Below the pieces are notes generated by a model. The model saw only the letters and a list, made by a program, of their open reading frames with translations, was not told the origin of the DNA and ran no database searches. A program made the position numbers and the translations under genes. Below, piece after piece: positions 17,639 to 27,057 of a stretch of 64,000 bases of DNA; the first letter of the stretch is position 1, and each line of letters opens with the position of its first letter. Source of the DNA: Acidobacteriota bacterium (lineage in GTDB: Bacteria; Acidobacteriota; UBA6911); assembly GCA_012729555.1 (NCBI GenBank), contig JAAYCX010000019.1:21937-85936 (forward strand), given 5' to 3'.

Positions 17639-19357
17639 ATGGCCGATGTTCAGACTCATGACCTCATCATTCTCGGGGCGGGATTAGCCGGCCTGCGCGC
17701 AGCCATCGAGGCGTCGCGCGTGACACAGGGCAATATCGATATCGCGCTCATTTCCAAAAACCAGCTGATGCGGGCGCATTCCGTGGCCGCGGAAGGGGGC
17801 ACCGCCGCGGTCCTCCGTCCCGAGGACGGCGACAGCCTCCAGCTGCACGCCTGGGATACGGTCCTGGGAAGCGATTTCCTGGCCGACCAGGACGTCGTGG
17901 ACCTGTTCGTGCGCTCCATACCGGGCGAGATCCTCCAGCTGGACCATTGGGGAATCCCCTGGACCCGCCGTTCGGACGGCCGCATCGCCCAGCGCCCCTT
18001 CGGGGGGCACAGCTACCCCCGCGCCGTGCTCGCGCAGGACAAGACCGGCTTCTTCGAAATGCAGACGCTGTACGACACGGTCAACCGGTTTCCGCGCGTG
18101 AAGCACTACAACGAACACTTCATCACCTCGATCCTGATCGAGGACAACGCTTTCGCGGGACTCACGGCCATCGACATGACCACGGGGAAGTTCAAGGTCA
18201 TGCGCGGCAAGGCCCTCATCGTGGCCAGCGGCGGCGGCGGCACCCTTTTCGGTTTCACCACCTACTCGCAGACGGTCACGGGCGACGGCATGGCGCTGGC
18301 CTACCGCGCCGGCATACCCCTCGAAGACATGGAGTTCCTCCAGTTCCACCCCACCGGCCTGGTCCCCTCGGGCATCCTCATCACCGAGGCCTGCCGCGGG
18401 GAAGGGGGCTACCTGGTCAACAACAAGGGGGAGCGCTTCATGCACAAGTACGCGCCCGCCAAGGTGGAGCTGGGACCGCGCGACCTGATCTCCCGCTCCG
18501 AGATGATCGAGATCGAGGAGGGGCACGGGTTCGAGGGGCCGGACGGGCTCGACTACATCCACCTCGACCTGCGGCACCTGGGGGCGAAGCGGATCAACGA
18601 ACAGCTCCCCCTCATCCGCGAGGTCTGCATCGAGTTCAACGACCTCGACCCGATCGAGGAACCGATCCCCTGCCGCCCGGTCGCCCACTATTCCATGGGG
18701 GGGATCGAGACCGACATCAAGGGAGCCACCCGGGTCAAGGGGATCTGGGCCGCGGGCGAAGCCGCCTGCGTCAGCCTGCACGGCGCCAACCGCCTGGGCT
18801 CCAACTCCACGGCCGAATGCCTGGTCTGGGGCAGGATCGCTGGCGCGGAAACCGGCCGCTACTGCGCGGAAGTGAGCGCGGCGGCCCCCGTTCCCGAAGC
18901 CAGGGTGCAGGCCGAATACAAGCGCATCTACGAGGAACTGATGTCGCAAAGCGGCAAGGAGAACCTGTACGAAATCCGCCGGGAGCTGCGCACCTGCATG
19001 GACGCCCACGCCGGGGTCTTCCGCACCGAGGCCCTGATGAGCAAGGGGCTGGAAAAGATCCGGTCGCTGCGCGGCCGGTACCGGAACATCAGCATCCAGG
19101 ACAAGAACTCCGTCTACAACACCAACCTGTACCACGCGCTGGAGCTCGCCAACCTGCTCGATCTGGCCGAGGTGACGCTGCTGGGGGCCCTCACGCGCAC
19201 GGAATCGCGCGGCGCCCACGCCCGCCGCGACTTCCCGCAGCGCGACGACGCCAACTGGCTCAAGCACACGCTGGCGTTTCATACCGACCAGGGCCCGAGG
19301 CTCGATTACAAGCCGGTGACGATCAACACCTGGAAGCCCGTCGAACGGAAATATTAA
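17639..19357 (+). CDS. sdhA: Succinate dehydrogenase/fumarate reductase flavoprotein subunit
   Basis: The 572-residue subunit oxidises succinate to fumarate (or the reverse) using covalently bound FAD. It shows the dinucleotide fold IILGAGLAGLRAA and the FAD-attachment segment AHSVAAEGGTAA. The active-site motif is LQFHPTGL, and GEAACVSLHGANRLGSNS lies near the C-terminal half. The ATG at 17639 is chosen because it has an excellent GGAGGGG site; the longer open frame from 17513 lacks support. It leads an A-C-D-B operon. The 153-bp gap upstream presumably holds the promoter, but no clear element is visible. Confidence 0.96.
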   Translation: MADVQTHDLIILGAGLAGLRAAIEASRVTQGNIDIALISKNQLMRAHSVAAEGGTAAVLRPEDGDSLQLHAWDTVLGSDFLADQDVVDLFVRSIPGEILQLDHWGIPWTRRSDGRIAQRPFGGHSYPRAVLAQDKTGFFEMQTLYDTVNRFPRVKHYNEHFITSILIEDNAFAGLTAIDMTTGKFKVMRGKALIVASGGGGTLFGFTTYSQTVTGDGMALAYRAGIPLEDMEFLQFHPTGLVPSGILITEACRGEGGYLVNNKGERFMHKYAPAKVELGPRDLISRSEMIEIEEGHGFEGPDGLDYIHLDLRHLGAKRINEQLPLIREVCIEFNDLDPIEEPIPCRPVAHYSMGGIETDIKGATRVKGIWAAGEAACVSLHGANRLGSNSTAECLVWGRIAGAETGRYCAEVSAAAPVPEARVQAEYKRIYEELMSQSGKENLYEIRRELRTCMDAHAGVFRTEALMSKGLEKIRSLRGRYRNISIQDKNSVYNTNLYHALELANLLDLAEVTLLGALTRTESRGAHARRDFPQRDDANWLKHTLAFHTDQGPRLDYKPVTINTWKPVERKY

Positions 19358-19381
19358 TATTTCAAGGACAGAGGAGCACCT

Positions 19382-19816
19382 ATGCAACACCGATACAAGA
19401 ACAACCTTGGATTATGGGGCTGGCTCGGCGGAGGCCGTTACGGCGCCGACCGTTACGCCTACGCGCTTCACCGCCTGACCGGCCTGGGCATCCTGGCCTA
19501 TTTCCTGATGCACATCTTCGTCACCGGCACCCGCGTCGACGGCCCCGAGGCCTGGGAAAGCGCCATGCGCTTCTTCGAGAACCCGCTCTTCAGGCTCGGC
19601 GAGTTCCTGGTCTTCCTGGCCTTTCTCTACCACGCGGTCAACGGCATCCGGCTGGTGCTGGTCGAACTCGGCCTGCTGGTCGGAAAGCCGGGGCTCCCGT
19701 CGTACCCTTACAGCCACTCGGTCATCCGGCAGAGGCCCGTCCTGGTCGTCGCCATGGTGATCACCGCGGTCCTGGTCCTGTTCGCCGGCGCGGATTTCTT
19801 ATTCTTGACGAAATAG
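19382..19816 (+). CDS. sdhC: Succinate dehydrogenase cytochrome b subunit (SdhC-like)
   Basis: The 144-residue membrane anchor has three hydrophobic helices. The conserved pattern is ALHRLTGLGIL in the first helix. The second ends with FLYHAVNGIRLVLVE, whose histidine is a likely heme b ligand. With SdhD it anchors the SdhAB head and binds quinone. It lies between sdhA and sdhD with short gaps. Confidence 0.92.
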   Translation: MQHRYKNNLGLWGWLGGGRYGADRYAYALHRLTGLGILAYFLMHIFVTGTRVDGPEAWESAMRFFENPLFRLGEFLVFLAFLYHAVNGIRLVLVELGLLVGKPGLPSYPYSHSVIRQRPVLVVAMVITAVLVLFAGADFLFLTK

Positions 19817-19825
19817 GAGGGAACC

Positions 19826-20197
19826 ATGCGTGAATCCAGACTATGGTTCTGGCACATTCTGACTGCCGTGGTGATACTGTTCCTGCTCGGCCTGCACATG
19901 GGCATCATGCACATGGGCACCCTCATGGAGGCTCTCGGGCTCGGCTCCACGCACCCCACCGCCTCGGCCGAGGTCTTCGAGCGCAGCCGGCAGTTCTTCT
20001 TCATGATCACCTACATCGCCCTGCTGGGAACCGCGCTCTTTCACGGTCTGTACGGTTTCCGCAGCATTCTGTGTGAACTTTCCCTCTCGAAGACGCTCCA
20101 GAAAGCGATCGGGAGGCTCTGCACCGCCGCCGGTTTTGCCCTGTTCCTGTACGGAACCTATGTCGCCGTGCGGGTGTTTCAGATGAAGGGAGTCTAA
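19826..20197 (+). CDS. sdhD: Succinate dehydrogenase membrane anchor subunit (SdhD-like)
   Basis: This 123-residue protein has three predicted helices: LWFWHILTAVVILFLLGLH near the start, a middle one ending TALFHGLYGFRSIL, and a C-terminal LFLYGTYVAVRVF. His residues in the first two helices may ligate heme. Sequence similarity among SdhD proteins is low, so the call rests on size, topology and position between sdhC and sdhB. GGAGG stands before the ATG. Confidence 0.88.
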   Translation: MRESRLWFWHILTAVVILFLLGLHMGIMHMGTLMEALGLGSTHPTASAEVFERSRQFFFMITYIALLGTALFHGLYGFRSILCELSLSKTLQKAIGRLCTAAGFALFLYGTYVAVRVFQMKGV

Positions 20198-20199
20198 CC

Positions 20200-21051
20200 A
20201 TGAGCACATCCACTGAATCGGGCAAAATCAAGACCATCATCTTCGAAGTGCTGCGCTACGACCCTGAAAAGGGGGGAACCCCCCATCTTCAGGAATTCAC
20301 CGTCCCGCTCCACAAGGGGATGACGGTGCTGGACGGGCTGCACTGGATCAAGGAGCACGAGGACCCCACGCTCACCTGGCGCTCCTCGTGCCGCATGGGG
20401 ATCTGCGGTTCCTGCGGCATGTTCATCAACGGGCTGCCGCGCCTGGCCTGCACCAACCAGATCACGCACCTGCACTCGGACCGGGTCGTCATCAAGCCGC
20501 TCCCCAATTTCGACATCATCCGCGACCTGGTCCCCGACCTGGAGAGCCTGTTCGACCGGCACCGGTCGGTCAAGCCCTACCTCATCCGCCGGGACCGGAT
20601 CGAGCAGAACAGCCCGACCCGGGAGTACTTCCAGTCCTCGGAGGAGCTGGTGAACTACATCCAGTTCGCCTACTGCATCAAGTGCGGCCTCTGCCTGTCC
20701 GCCTGCCCCACGGTGGCGACCTCGGAAGACTACACCGGGCCCCAGGCCCTGACCCAGGGATGGCGCTACCTCGCCGACACCCGGGACGAGGGGACCGAGG
20801 AGCATTCCGAGGAGGTCTATTCCAAGCACGGCGTCTACCGCTGCCACTTCGCCGGCGCCTGTTCCCAGGTCTGCCCCAAGGGGGTCGACCCGGCGATGGC
20901 CATCCAGCTCGCCAAGCAGGCGGCCTTCCTGAAATCGATGGGGTTGTGCAAGGACAAGCCGGGCGCGCCGGTGACGGCGCCGGTCGAAAACTGGGTCTCC
21001 GAAAAGGAGATCCCCAAGCCCCCCGAGCCCACCGTGGCCCGGGAATCGTAG
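20200..21051 (+). CDS. sdhB: Succinate dehydrogenase/fumarate reductase iron-sulfur subunit
   Basis: The 283-residue subunit passes electrons from FAD to quinone. The [2Fe-2S] ligands are Cys64, 69, 72 and 84 ([10 protein letters not shown] and later AC). The two further clusters use Cys159/162/165/169 ([12 protein letters not shown]) and Cys215/221/225 (CSQVCPKG). It starts just 2 bp after sdhD and is the last gene of the operon; a strong terminator follows. Confidence 0.97.
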   Translation: MSTSTESGKIKTIIFEVLRYDPEKGGTPHLQEFTVPLHKGMTVLDGLHWIKEHEDPTLTWRSSCRMGICGSCGMFINGLPRLACTNQITHLHSDRVVIKPLPNFDIIRDLVPDLESLFDRHRSVKPYLIRRDRIEQNSPTREYFQSSEELVNYIQFAYCIKCGLCLSACPTVATSEDYTGPQALTQGWRYLADTRDEGTEEHSEEVYSKHGVYRCHFAGACSQVCPKGVDPAMAIQLAKQAAFLKSMGLCKDKPGAPVTAPVENWVSEKEIPKPPEPTVARES

Positions 21052-21057
21052 CGGCCG

Positions 21058-21079
21058 CGCGGGCCCCCCGGGGCCCGCG
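21058..21079 (+). other. GC-rich hairpin after sdhB
   Basis: A 10-bp perfect stem (21058-21067 with 21070-21079) follows the sdhB stop. It lies just ahead of a second hairpin with a T-run, so it probably helps termination or protects the mRNA 3' end. The loop is only 2 nt as written; in practice the inner pairs would open. Confidence 0.6.
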
Positions 21080-21094
21080 TTCCCTTTTCGCACG

Positions 21095-21121
21095 CGGCCG
21101 ACCCGCCGGTCGGCCGTTTTT
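21095..21121 (+). terminator. Intrinsic terminator of the sdhACDB operon
   Basis: CGGCCGACC (21095-21103), a 4-nt loop and GGTCGGCCG (21108-21116) make a perfect 9-bp stem, followed by five T residues (21117-21121). This is a textbook intrinsic terminator in the 86-bp gap before rnhA. Confidence 0.85.
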
Positions 21122-21137
21122 CTTTGGGAGGCGACGG

Positions 21138-21614
21138 GTGACCAGACAGGTGGAGATCTTTACCGACGGGGCCTGCCGCCGCAATCCCGGCCCGGGGGGC
21201 TACGGCGTGGTGCTCCTCTACGAGTCCCGCCGCCGGGAGCTTTCGGGCGGCTTCCGGCTGACGACCAACAACCGGATGGAAATCCTGGCCGCCATCGCGG
21301 GCCTGGAGGCCCTGAAGGAACCGTGCCGCGTCCGCCTCTACAGCGACAGCCAGTACCTCGTCAACGCGATCGAGAAGGGGTGGGCCGCCCGCTGGCGCGC
21401 CGCCGGCTGGAAGCGCAACAGCCGGGAGAAGGCGGTCAACCCCGACCTCTGGGAGCGCCTGCTGGAGCTCTGCCGCGTCCACCGGGTCGAGTTCCTCTGG
21501 GTGCGCGGGCACGCGGGCCATCCCGAGAACGAGCGCTGCGACCGGCTGGCGACCGCCGCGGCCGACGCGCCCGACCTCGGCGTGGACGAGGGGTACGAGC
21601 GCTCCCCGTCCTAG
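21138..21614 (+). CDS. rnhA: Ribonuclease HI
   Basis: RNase HI cleaves the RNA strand of RNA-DNA hybrids. The 158-residue product carries the catalytic acidic residues Asp10 ([16 protein letters not shown]), Glu48 (NRMEIL), Asp70 (YSDSQYL) and Asp135 (NERCDRLA), and the conserved His in [10 protein letters not shown]. The start is GTG at 21138, with GGGAGG just upstream. It follows the sdh terminator and is only 14 bp from the patatin gene, with which it is probably cotranscribed. Confidence 0.95.
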   Translation: MTRQVEIFTDGACRRNPGPGGYGVVLLYESRRRELSGGFRLTTNNRMEILAAIAGLEALKEPCRVRLYSDSQYLVNAIEKGWAARWRAAGWKRNSREKAVNPDLWERLLELCRVHRVEFLWVRGHAGHPENERCDRLATAAADAPDLGVDEGYERSPS

Positions 21615-21628
21615 GGAGGTCCCGGACC

Positions 21629-22630
21629 ATGGAGACGACCTATCGCTGGATCCTCGATTCCGGGGGGGCCGGGCGCGGCGCCTGGCAGGGGGGGGTCCTC
21701 TACGAGTTCATGCGCTGGTGCCGCCTCCACGGCCGCTACCCCCGCGCCGCCATGGGAGCCTCCGTCGGCGGCTACGCCGCGGCCGACGTGGCCACCGGGA
21801 CCGAGGAGACGGTGATGAAGGGGTGGCGTCACTGGGGCACCCCGGCGCGGCGCGGGCCGAAGTACGGCCGCTTCCGCGCCCTCCTGGCCGCGTCGACGCG
21901 GTACGTGATGGCCGAGCGGGAGCTCGAGGGAGTCTTCGACGCCGACCCCCCGCTCCGGCTCCTGATCTTCACCACCAGGGTCCGCCGCCTCGACGGCCGC
22001 CCCTTCGGGCGCGCCGACCGGCTCCGCTTCTTCCTGAAGGCCGCCATGCGCAAGCTTCCCGCGGGGTGGAAGTACCTCCCCTCCGGGTACGCGGAAGACC
22101 CCGTCATCTTCGCCCACCCCCTCCCCCCGGAGCTCCGGTCGGAAGGGGTCCGCCCTCTCGCGCGGGGGAACTACCACCGCGTCATCGAGGCCTCCTGCCT
22201 GATCCCGGTGGCCATGGGCCTCCCGCTCGCGCCCGGGGACCTCGGCCAGGGGGACTGCCCGGGGGACCGCGGCGCCGTCTTCATCGACGGCGGGTACACG
22301 CTCAAGATGCCGCTCGCCCGCTTCGAATCGGACCCGGCCCTGGCCCCCCTCGCCCGCTGGGCGGCGGCCGACCGGACCCTCGTCTTCTGCTGCGACCCGG
22401 GGGGGGCGCTGTGGGAGACCAGCTCCCGGCTGCGCCGGCTGGACGGGGAGCCCGCCGTGCGCCGCGCGGTGCGGGAAAACCGCCTGCTCGTCATCCGCCC
22501 GGACCACAGGGTCGAGGCGGGCTTCCTCTGCATGGACAACGAGACGGCGTTCCGCACCTTCGAGCGGGGGCGCGAGCAGGCCCGGCGCCTGCTCCGGTCC
22601 GCGGAGGTCCTCCGCTTCCTGGAGGGGTGA
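21629..22630 (+). CDS. Patatin-like phospholipase family protein
   Basis: The 333-residue protein shows the patatin pattern. A glycine-rich oxyanion segment (SGGAGRGAWQGG, residues 11-22) comes first. The nucleophile elbow follows, GASVGG with Ser45. The dyad Asp lies in FIDGGYT about 170 residues later. Such enzymes are Ser-Asp acyl hydrolases acting on phospholipids or other esters; the natural substrate is unknown. No signal peptide is seen, so it is probably cytosolic. GGGAGGT precedes the ATG. It is convergent with tex. Confidence 0.85.
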   Translation: METTYRWILDSGGAGRGAWQGGVLYEFMRWCRLHGRYPRAAMGASVGGYAAADVATGTEETVMKGWRHWGTPARRGPKYGRFRALLAASTRYVMAERELEGVFDADPPLRLLIFTTRVRRLDGRPFGRADRLRFFLKAAMRKLPAGWKYLPSGYAEDPVIFAHPLPPELRSEGVRPLARGNYHRVIEASCLIPVAMGLPLAPGDLGQGDCPGDRGAVFIDGGYTLKMPLARFESDPALAPLARWAAADRTLVFCCDPGGALWETSSRLRRLDGEPAVRRAVRENRLLVIRPDHRVEAGFLCMDNETAFRTFERGREQARRLLRSAEVLRFLEG

Positions 22631-22636
22631 GCTCCC

Positions 22637-24901
22637 CTACCTGGGCCGGTTGAACCGCGCCATCAGGTCCCCGACCGAGGCGTTCCGGCGCCCGCCGGCC
22701 GCGGCCCGCTTCTCCCCGGCCCCCTTCCCCTCCCGCCGCCCTCCCGCCCGTCCGGGCGACTTCATCGAGAGCGCGATCCGCTTGAGCGCCTCGTTCACCT
22801 CGAGCACCCGCACCTTGACGATCTGCCCCACCTTCACCACCTTCTTCGGGTCGTCCACGAACCGGTCGGCGAGCTGCGACACGTGCACCAGCCCGTCCTG
22901 GTGCACCCCGATGTCGACGAAGGCCCCGAAATTGGCCACGTTGGTGACCACCCCCTCGAGCTCCATCCCCGGGACGAGGTCCTTGAGCTCCCGGACCCCC
23001 TCGTCGAAACGCGCGTAGCGGAATTCCGCCCGCGGGTCGCGTCCCGGTTTTTCCAGCTCCGCGACGATGTCCCGCAGCGTCGGCTCCCCGATCTCCGCGG
23101 TGACGTACTTCCCGAGGTCGAGGCGGGCGAGCCCGGCGGGGTCTTCCGTGACCTTTTCCAGGGGGACGCCGAGGTCCGCGGCGATCCGCTCTACGATGAC
23201 GTAGCTCTCCGGGTGCACCGCGGTGCCGTCGAGCGGGTTGGCGCCGTCGCGGATCCGGAGGAACCCGGCCGCCTGCTCGAAGGTCTTGGGGCCGAACTGC
23301 GGCACCTCGAGCAGCTCCTGCCGGCTGCGGTAGGGCCCGCGGGCGTTCCGGCAGGCGACGATGTTGCGCGCCACGGCCCCCGATATCCCGGCGACGTAGC
23401 CGAGGAGTTCCCGGGAGGCCAGGTTCAGGTCGACGCCGACGTAGTTGACGCAGCTCTCCACCGTGTCGTTGAGCTTTTCCCGGAGCAGGCGCTGGTCCAC
23501 GTCGTGTTGGTACTGCCCGACGCCGATCGATTTGGGGTCGATCTTCACCAGCTCCGCCAGCGGGTCCTGGAGCCGGCGCGCGATGCTGACGGCCCCCCGG
23601 ACGGTCAGGTCGAGATCGGGAAACTCCTCGATCGCCGCCTCGCTCGCGGAGTAGACGCTCGCGCCCGCCTCGCTCACCATGACCTTGAGCGGCTTTTTTT
23701 CGAGCCCCCCGAGGACCTCCCCGACGAAGCCCTCCGTCTCGCGCCCGGCGGTCCCGTTGCCGATGGCGACGAGCTCGATGGCGTGGGTGCGGATCAGCCC
23801 GGCGAGGACGCGGGCCGCCTCCGCCCGTTCCCGGTCCGATTTGTGGGGCTGGATCGTGACATGTTCGAGGAGCTTGCCGGTGCCGTCCACGGCCGCGACC
23901 TTGCACCCGGTCCGGAACCCGGGGTCGATCCCGAGGGTCGGCTTCATCCCCGCCGGGCTCGCCAGGAGGAGTTCGCGCAGGTTGGTCTCGAAGGTCCGGA
24001 TCGACTCCCGGTCCGCGGCCACCTTCTTCTCGTAGCGCACCTCCCCGACGAGGGTGGCGCGCATCAGCCGCTCGAAGGCGTCCGCCAGCATCGCGCGCAG
24101 GAACTCCCGCACCCCCGGCGCCGCCGTCCGGATCTCCCTCTCCTCGAGGTACGCGGCGACGGCCGCCGCGTCGAACTCGATGGTGAAGGAGAGCACCCCC
24201 TCGGCCTCCCCGCGCCGCAGCGCGAGCATGTTGTGCGGGGCGATCTCCCCGACGCGCGCCCGGTAGTCGCGGTACATCTCGAACTTGGTGGTGCCCGCGG
24301 GGCGGTCCTCGCCGATCTTCGAGACGAACTCCCCTTTCGAGACGAGGAAGTCGCGCAGGTGCCGGCGCAGCTCGGCCTTCTCGGAGACCTCCTCGGCCAG
24401 GATGTCGGACGCCCCCCGGAGCGCGTCCGCCGCGGAGGCGACCCCCGTCTCCCCGTTCACGTAGCCGGCCGCCTCCGTTTCGAGGTCGGCGTCCGGGGCG
24501 CCCGCAGCGTTGAGCTCCCGGATCCGGGCGGCCAGCGGCTCGAGCCCCTTCTCCCTGGCGATGGTGGCCCGCGTCCGCCTTTTGGGCTTGTAGGGGAGGT
24601 AGAGGTCCTCGAGCTCCGTTTTCTGCATGCAGGCTTCGATTTTGGCCTTCAGCCCTTCGGTGAGCTTCCCCTGCTCCTCGATCGACTTGAGGATCGTTCC
24701 CCTGCGCTCCCCGAGCTCGGTGAGGTAGGTGTGCCGCTCCAGGAGCGCGCGCAGCTGCACCTCGTTCATTTCCCCGGTGCGTTCCTTGCGGTACCGGGCG
24801 ATGAAGGGGACGGTCCCCCCCTCGGCGAAGAGCGCGAGCGCGCTTTGCACCTGGCCGATTCCCAGCGAGAGTTCCCCTGCTACGATCTGTTCGATATTCA
24901 T
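22637..24901 (-). CDS. tex: Tex-like transcription accessory protein with S1 RNA-binding domain
   Basis: The 754-residue product is a Tex family protein, a nucleic-acid-binding factor linked to transcription. The N-terminal Tex region reads GGTVPFIARYRKERTGEM. A YqgF/RNase H-like domain (TLGIDPGFRTGCKVAAVD) and helix-hairpin-helix segments come next. A C-terminal S1 domain (LEGVVTNVANFGAFVDIG) is followed by a basic Gly/Arg-rich tail. The start at 24901 (MNIEQIVAGEL) matches the family; the longer frame to 24985 does not. Confidence 0.95.
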   Translation of the reverse strand: MNIEQIVAGELSLGIGQVQSALALFAEGGTVPFIARYRKERTGEMNEVQLRALLERHTYLTELGERRGTILKSIEEQGKLTEGLKAKIEACMQKTELEDLYLPYKPKRRTRATIAREKGLEPLAARIRELNAAGAPDADLETEAAGYVNGETGVASAADALRGASDILAEEVSEKAELRRHLRDFLVSKGEFVSKIGEDRPAGTTKFEMYRDYRARVGEIAPHNMLALRRGEAEGVLSFTIEFDAAAVAAYLEEREIRTAAPGVREFLRAMLADAFERLMRATLVGEVRYEKKVAADRESIRTFETNLRELLLASPAGMKPTLGIDPGFRTGCKVAAVDGTGKLLEHVTIQPHKSDRERAEAARVLAGLIRTHAIELVAIGNGTAGRETEGFVGEVLGGLEKKPLKVMVSEAGASVYSASEAAIEEFPDLDLTVRGAVSIARRLQDPLAELVKIDPKSIGVGQYQHDVDQRLLREKLNDTVESCVNYVGVDLNLASRELLGYVAGISGAVARNIVACRNARGPYRSRQELLEVPQFGPKTFEQAAGFLRIRDGANPLDGTAVHPESYVIVERIAADLGVPLEKVTEDPAGLARLDLGKYVTAEIGEPTLRDIVAELEKPGRDPRAEFRYARFDEGVRELKDLVPGMELEGVVTNVANFGAFVDIGVHQDGLVHVSQLADRFVDDPKKVVKVGQIVKVRVLEVNEALKRIALSMKSPGRAGGRREGKGAGEKRAAAGGRRNASVGDLMARFNRPR

Positions 24902-25039
24902 GATTTCCGTGGATTCACCGTTTTGAATGGATGGACATGGCAGACCCCTGAAGATTACCCTCCGGGGGCCTCCGCGCCAAGGCACACGGGCAAGAAATCA
25001 TTCCCCCCGGGCCCCTTTCTGTGGTTCAATGCCGCCGTC

Positions 25040-26125
25040 ATGATCCGATCGCCCAACCTCGAGCGCCTGCTGCGGGACGTGTCCCGCTCCTTTTACCTGA
25101 CGCTCGCCATCCTCCCGCGCGCCATCAAACCCCAGCTGCGGCTGGCCTACCTGCTGGCGCGGGCGACCGATACGGTCGCCGACACCGAGGGGGTCCCCGC
25201 CGGCCGCCGCCGCGAGATCCTCGCCGCCATGGGCGCCGCCATCCGTGACTGCGGCGCGGGACGCCGGGCGGCGGCCCCCGATCTCGCGGAGCTCCTCGCC
25301 CGCCCGGGCCCGACGGAGGGGGAGCGGCGGCTGCTGCGCCATTTCGGGGAGGTGCTCGGGAGGCTGCGGGATTTCGACGCCGAGGACCGGGCCGAGATCG
25401 CCGGGGTGCTCGAAACAATCACGGCCGGCCAGGACGCGGACCTGCTGCGCTTCGGCGGTTGCGGACCGGACCGGATCGGGGCGCTCGATTCGGACGAGGA
25501 GCTGCAGCTGTACACCTACCGGGTCGCCGGCTGCGTGGGGGAGTTCTGGACCAGCCTCTGCCTCCGCCGTCTCTTCCCCGGCGCGGTCGCGGACCGCGAG
25601 CGGTTGCTCGAGGACGCCGTCCGCTTCGGCAGGGGGCTGCAGCTGGTCAACATCCTGCGCGACCTGCCGAAGGACCTGGCCGCGGGGCGCTGCTACATCC
25701 CCTCCCGGCGCATGGCGAAATACGGGCTGCGGCCCGCGGATATCCTCGACGCGCGCTACTGGCGCCTCTTCCGCCCCCTTTACGCCCGCTACCTCGGGGA
25801 GGCGGAGGAGCACCTCGCCGCCGGCTGGCGCTACACCACCGCGCTCCCCTTCCGGAGCGTCCGGGTCCGGCTGGCCTCGGCCTGGCCGCTCCTGATCGGA
25901 GTCCGGACCCTCGGCCTCCTCCGCTCGGCCGAGGTGACGGGCGGAGCCGCCCGGGTGAAGGTCGGCCGCGGCGCCGTCCGGGGCCTCCTCCTCCGCTCCC
26001 TCCTCCTCTACCCTTTCCGCGCGAAATGGGACCGCCTTTTCGACGAGGCCCGCGCCCTCACTTCCGCCCCTCCGCCAGGAGGGTCTGAAAATGGGGCGCC
26101 TCCTCCTCCCGCGCGACCACGCTGA
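25040..26125 (+). CDS. Squalene/phytoene synthase family protein
   Basis: The 361-residue enzyme has the head-to-head prenyl transferase pattern: SRSFYLTLAILP near residue 14, the first Asp-rich motif DTVAD near 46, and a second one in LVNILRDLPKDLAAGRCYIP. Such enzymes join two farnesyl or geranylgeranyl diphosphates to squalene or phytoene. No hopanoid or carotenoid partner genes lie nearby, so squalene versus phytoene is undecided. The C-terminal tail is Pro/Gly-rich and its last 68 bp overlap the convergent ArsR-methyltransferase gene. Confidence 0.88.
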   Translation: MIRSPNLERLLRDVSRSFYLTLAILPRAIKPQLRLAYLLARATDTVADTEGVPAGRRREILAAMGAAIRDCGAGRRAAAPDLAELLARPGPTEGERRLLRHFGEVLGRLRDFDAEDRAEIAGVLETITAGQDADLLRFGGCGPDRIGALDSDEELQLYTYRVAGCVGEFWTSLCLRRLFPGAVADRERLLEDAVRFGRGLQLVNILRDLPKDLAAGRCYIPSRRMAKYGLRPADILDARYWRLFRPLYARYLGEAEEHLAAGWRYTTALPFRSVRVRLASAWPLLIGVRTLGLLRSAEVTGGAARVKVGRGAVRGLLLRSLLLYPFRAKWDRLFDEARALTSAPPPGGSENGAPPPPARPR

Positions 26126-26987
26126 TGTCGATGTCGCGGAACCCGGCCCCCTCCAGCCACTGCTCGAGGTCGCTCTCGGCGAAACCGAGCCAGGCGTCGC
26201 CGTAGGACTCGCGCGCCTGTTCGAAGCCGTGGCGCAGCAGGTCGAGGATGAGGATCCGCCCGGGCCGGCGCAGCAGCCGGTAGGCGGCGGCCACCGCCGC
26301 GGCGGGGTCCGCCGCGTGATGGAGCGCCTGGCTCAGGATCACGAGATCCACGCTCCCCGGCGCGATCGGCGGGTCCTGGAGGTCGCCGAGCCGGAACTCC
26401 AGGTTCAGGATCCCGTTCTTCCTTGCCTTGGCGGCGCCGAACTTCACGATCTTCTCGGAGTTGTCGACGGCGATCACCCTCCGGCACCGCCGCGCGAGCA
26501 GTTCGGCCAGCAGCCCCTCCCCCGAACCGAGATCGGCCACCTCGAGCGGGGGGAGGATGCGCAGCAGCAGGTGCCCGAACCCCTGCCAGGAGCGCCCCGG
26601 GCCGTAGACCCGGTCGAAGCGCCCCGCCACCTGGTTGAAGTAGACCTCCGCCCGCTCCCGCCGCCGCCTCAGGACCCGCCTGAGGTTGACCCGGTCGGCC
26701 GCGCGCTCCTCGAGCTCCGCGGCCCCGGCCACGGCCGCGCGCACGATGTCGGCCGTGGGGGGCTCCAGTTCCCCGGCCACCCGGTAGAACGCCCGCTTCC
26801 CCTCGCGGCGGCAGCGGACCAGGCCCGATTCCTGCAGCAGCCCGAGATGGGTCGAAATCCTCGACTGGCCCAGCCGGGTGATTTCCTGCAGTTCCTGCAC
26901 CGACAGTTCCTCCCCCTCGAGGAGGGCCACCATCCTCAGGCGCGTGGGATCCGCGAGCGCGCGCAACGATTTCAGGACCGGCACCAT
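26058..26987 (-). CDS. ArsR-family HTH regulator fused to a SAM-dependent methyltransferase domain
   Basis: The 309-residue protein joins an N-terminal ArsR-type winged helix to a class I methyltransferase domain. Visible winged-helix segments are LADPTRLRMVALLEG, then SRISTHLGLLQESGLV, then REGKRAFYRV. The methyltransferase SAM loop is VADLGSGEGLLAELLA near residue 150, with a downstream LVILSQALHHAADP motif. ArsR metal-binding cysteines are not evident. It is divergent from ahcY. ArsR proteins that sense S-adenosylhomocysteine (SahR) are known to control this cycle, so a SAM/SAH-responsive regulator is a reasonable inference. Whether the methyltransferase domain is catalytic or only senses ligand is unknown. 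Confidence 0.85.
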   Translation of the reverse strand: MVPVLKSLRALADPTRLRMVALLEGEELSVQELQEITRLGQSRISTHLGLLQESGLVRCRREGKRAFYRVAGELEPPTADIVRAAVAGAAELEERAADRVNLRRVLRRRRERAEVYFNQVAGRFDRVYGPGRSWQGFGHLLLRILPPLEVADLGSGEGLLAELLARRCRRVIAVDNSEKIVKFGAAKARKNGILNLEFRLGDLQDPPIAPGSVDLVILSQALHHAADPAAAVAAAYRLLRRPGRILILDLLRHGFEQARESYGDAWLGFAESDLEQWLEGAGFRDIDISVVAREEEAPHFQTLLAEGRK

Positions 26988-27016
26988 GTTCCGTTCTCCT
27001 CCCGGGCAAATAGCTG

Positions 27017-27046
27017 TTGACAGCGGTTGCCCGATCTTTATATCAT
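27017..27046 (+). promoter_or_regulatory. Strong sigma70 promoter of ahcY
   Basis: TTGACA (27017-27022, perfect) and TATCAT (27041-27046, five of six) are separated by 18 nt. A second perfect TATAAT lies at 27067-27072 but has no good -35. The start of ahcY at 27095 follows a GGAAAGGA site. Confidence 0.7.
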
Positions 27047-27057
27047 CTTATCCTGAT
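27042..27057 (+). promoter_or_regulatory. Candidate ArsR-type operator overlapping the ahcY -10
   Basis: ATCA (27042-27045) and TGAT (27054-27057) form an inverted repeat with an 8-nt spacer that overlaps the -10 of the ahcY promoter. An outer ATATC/GATAT pair (27040-27044, 27063-27067) surrounds it. The position would let the divergent ArsR-type regulator block transcription. The arms are short, so this may be chance. Confidence 0.35.

Noticed and set aside
22883..26125. 1,080-codon plus-strand frame across tex and the squalene synthase gene
   Set aside because: Only the last third is a real gene; the rest is antisense to tex, whose domains are clear.
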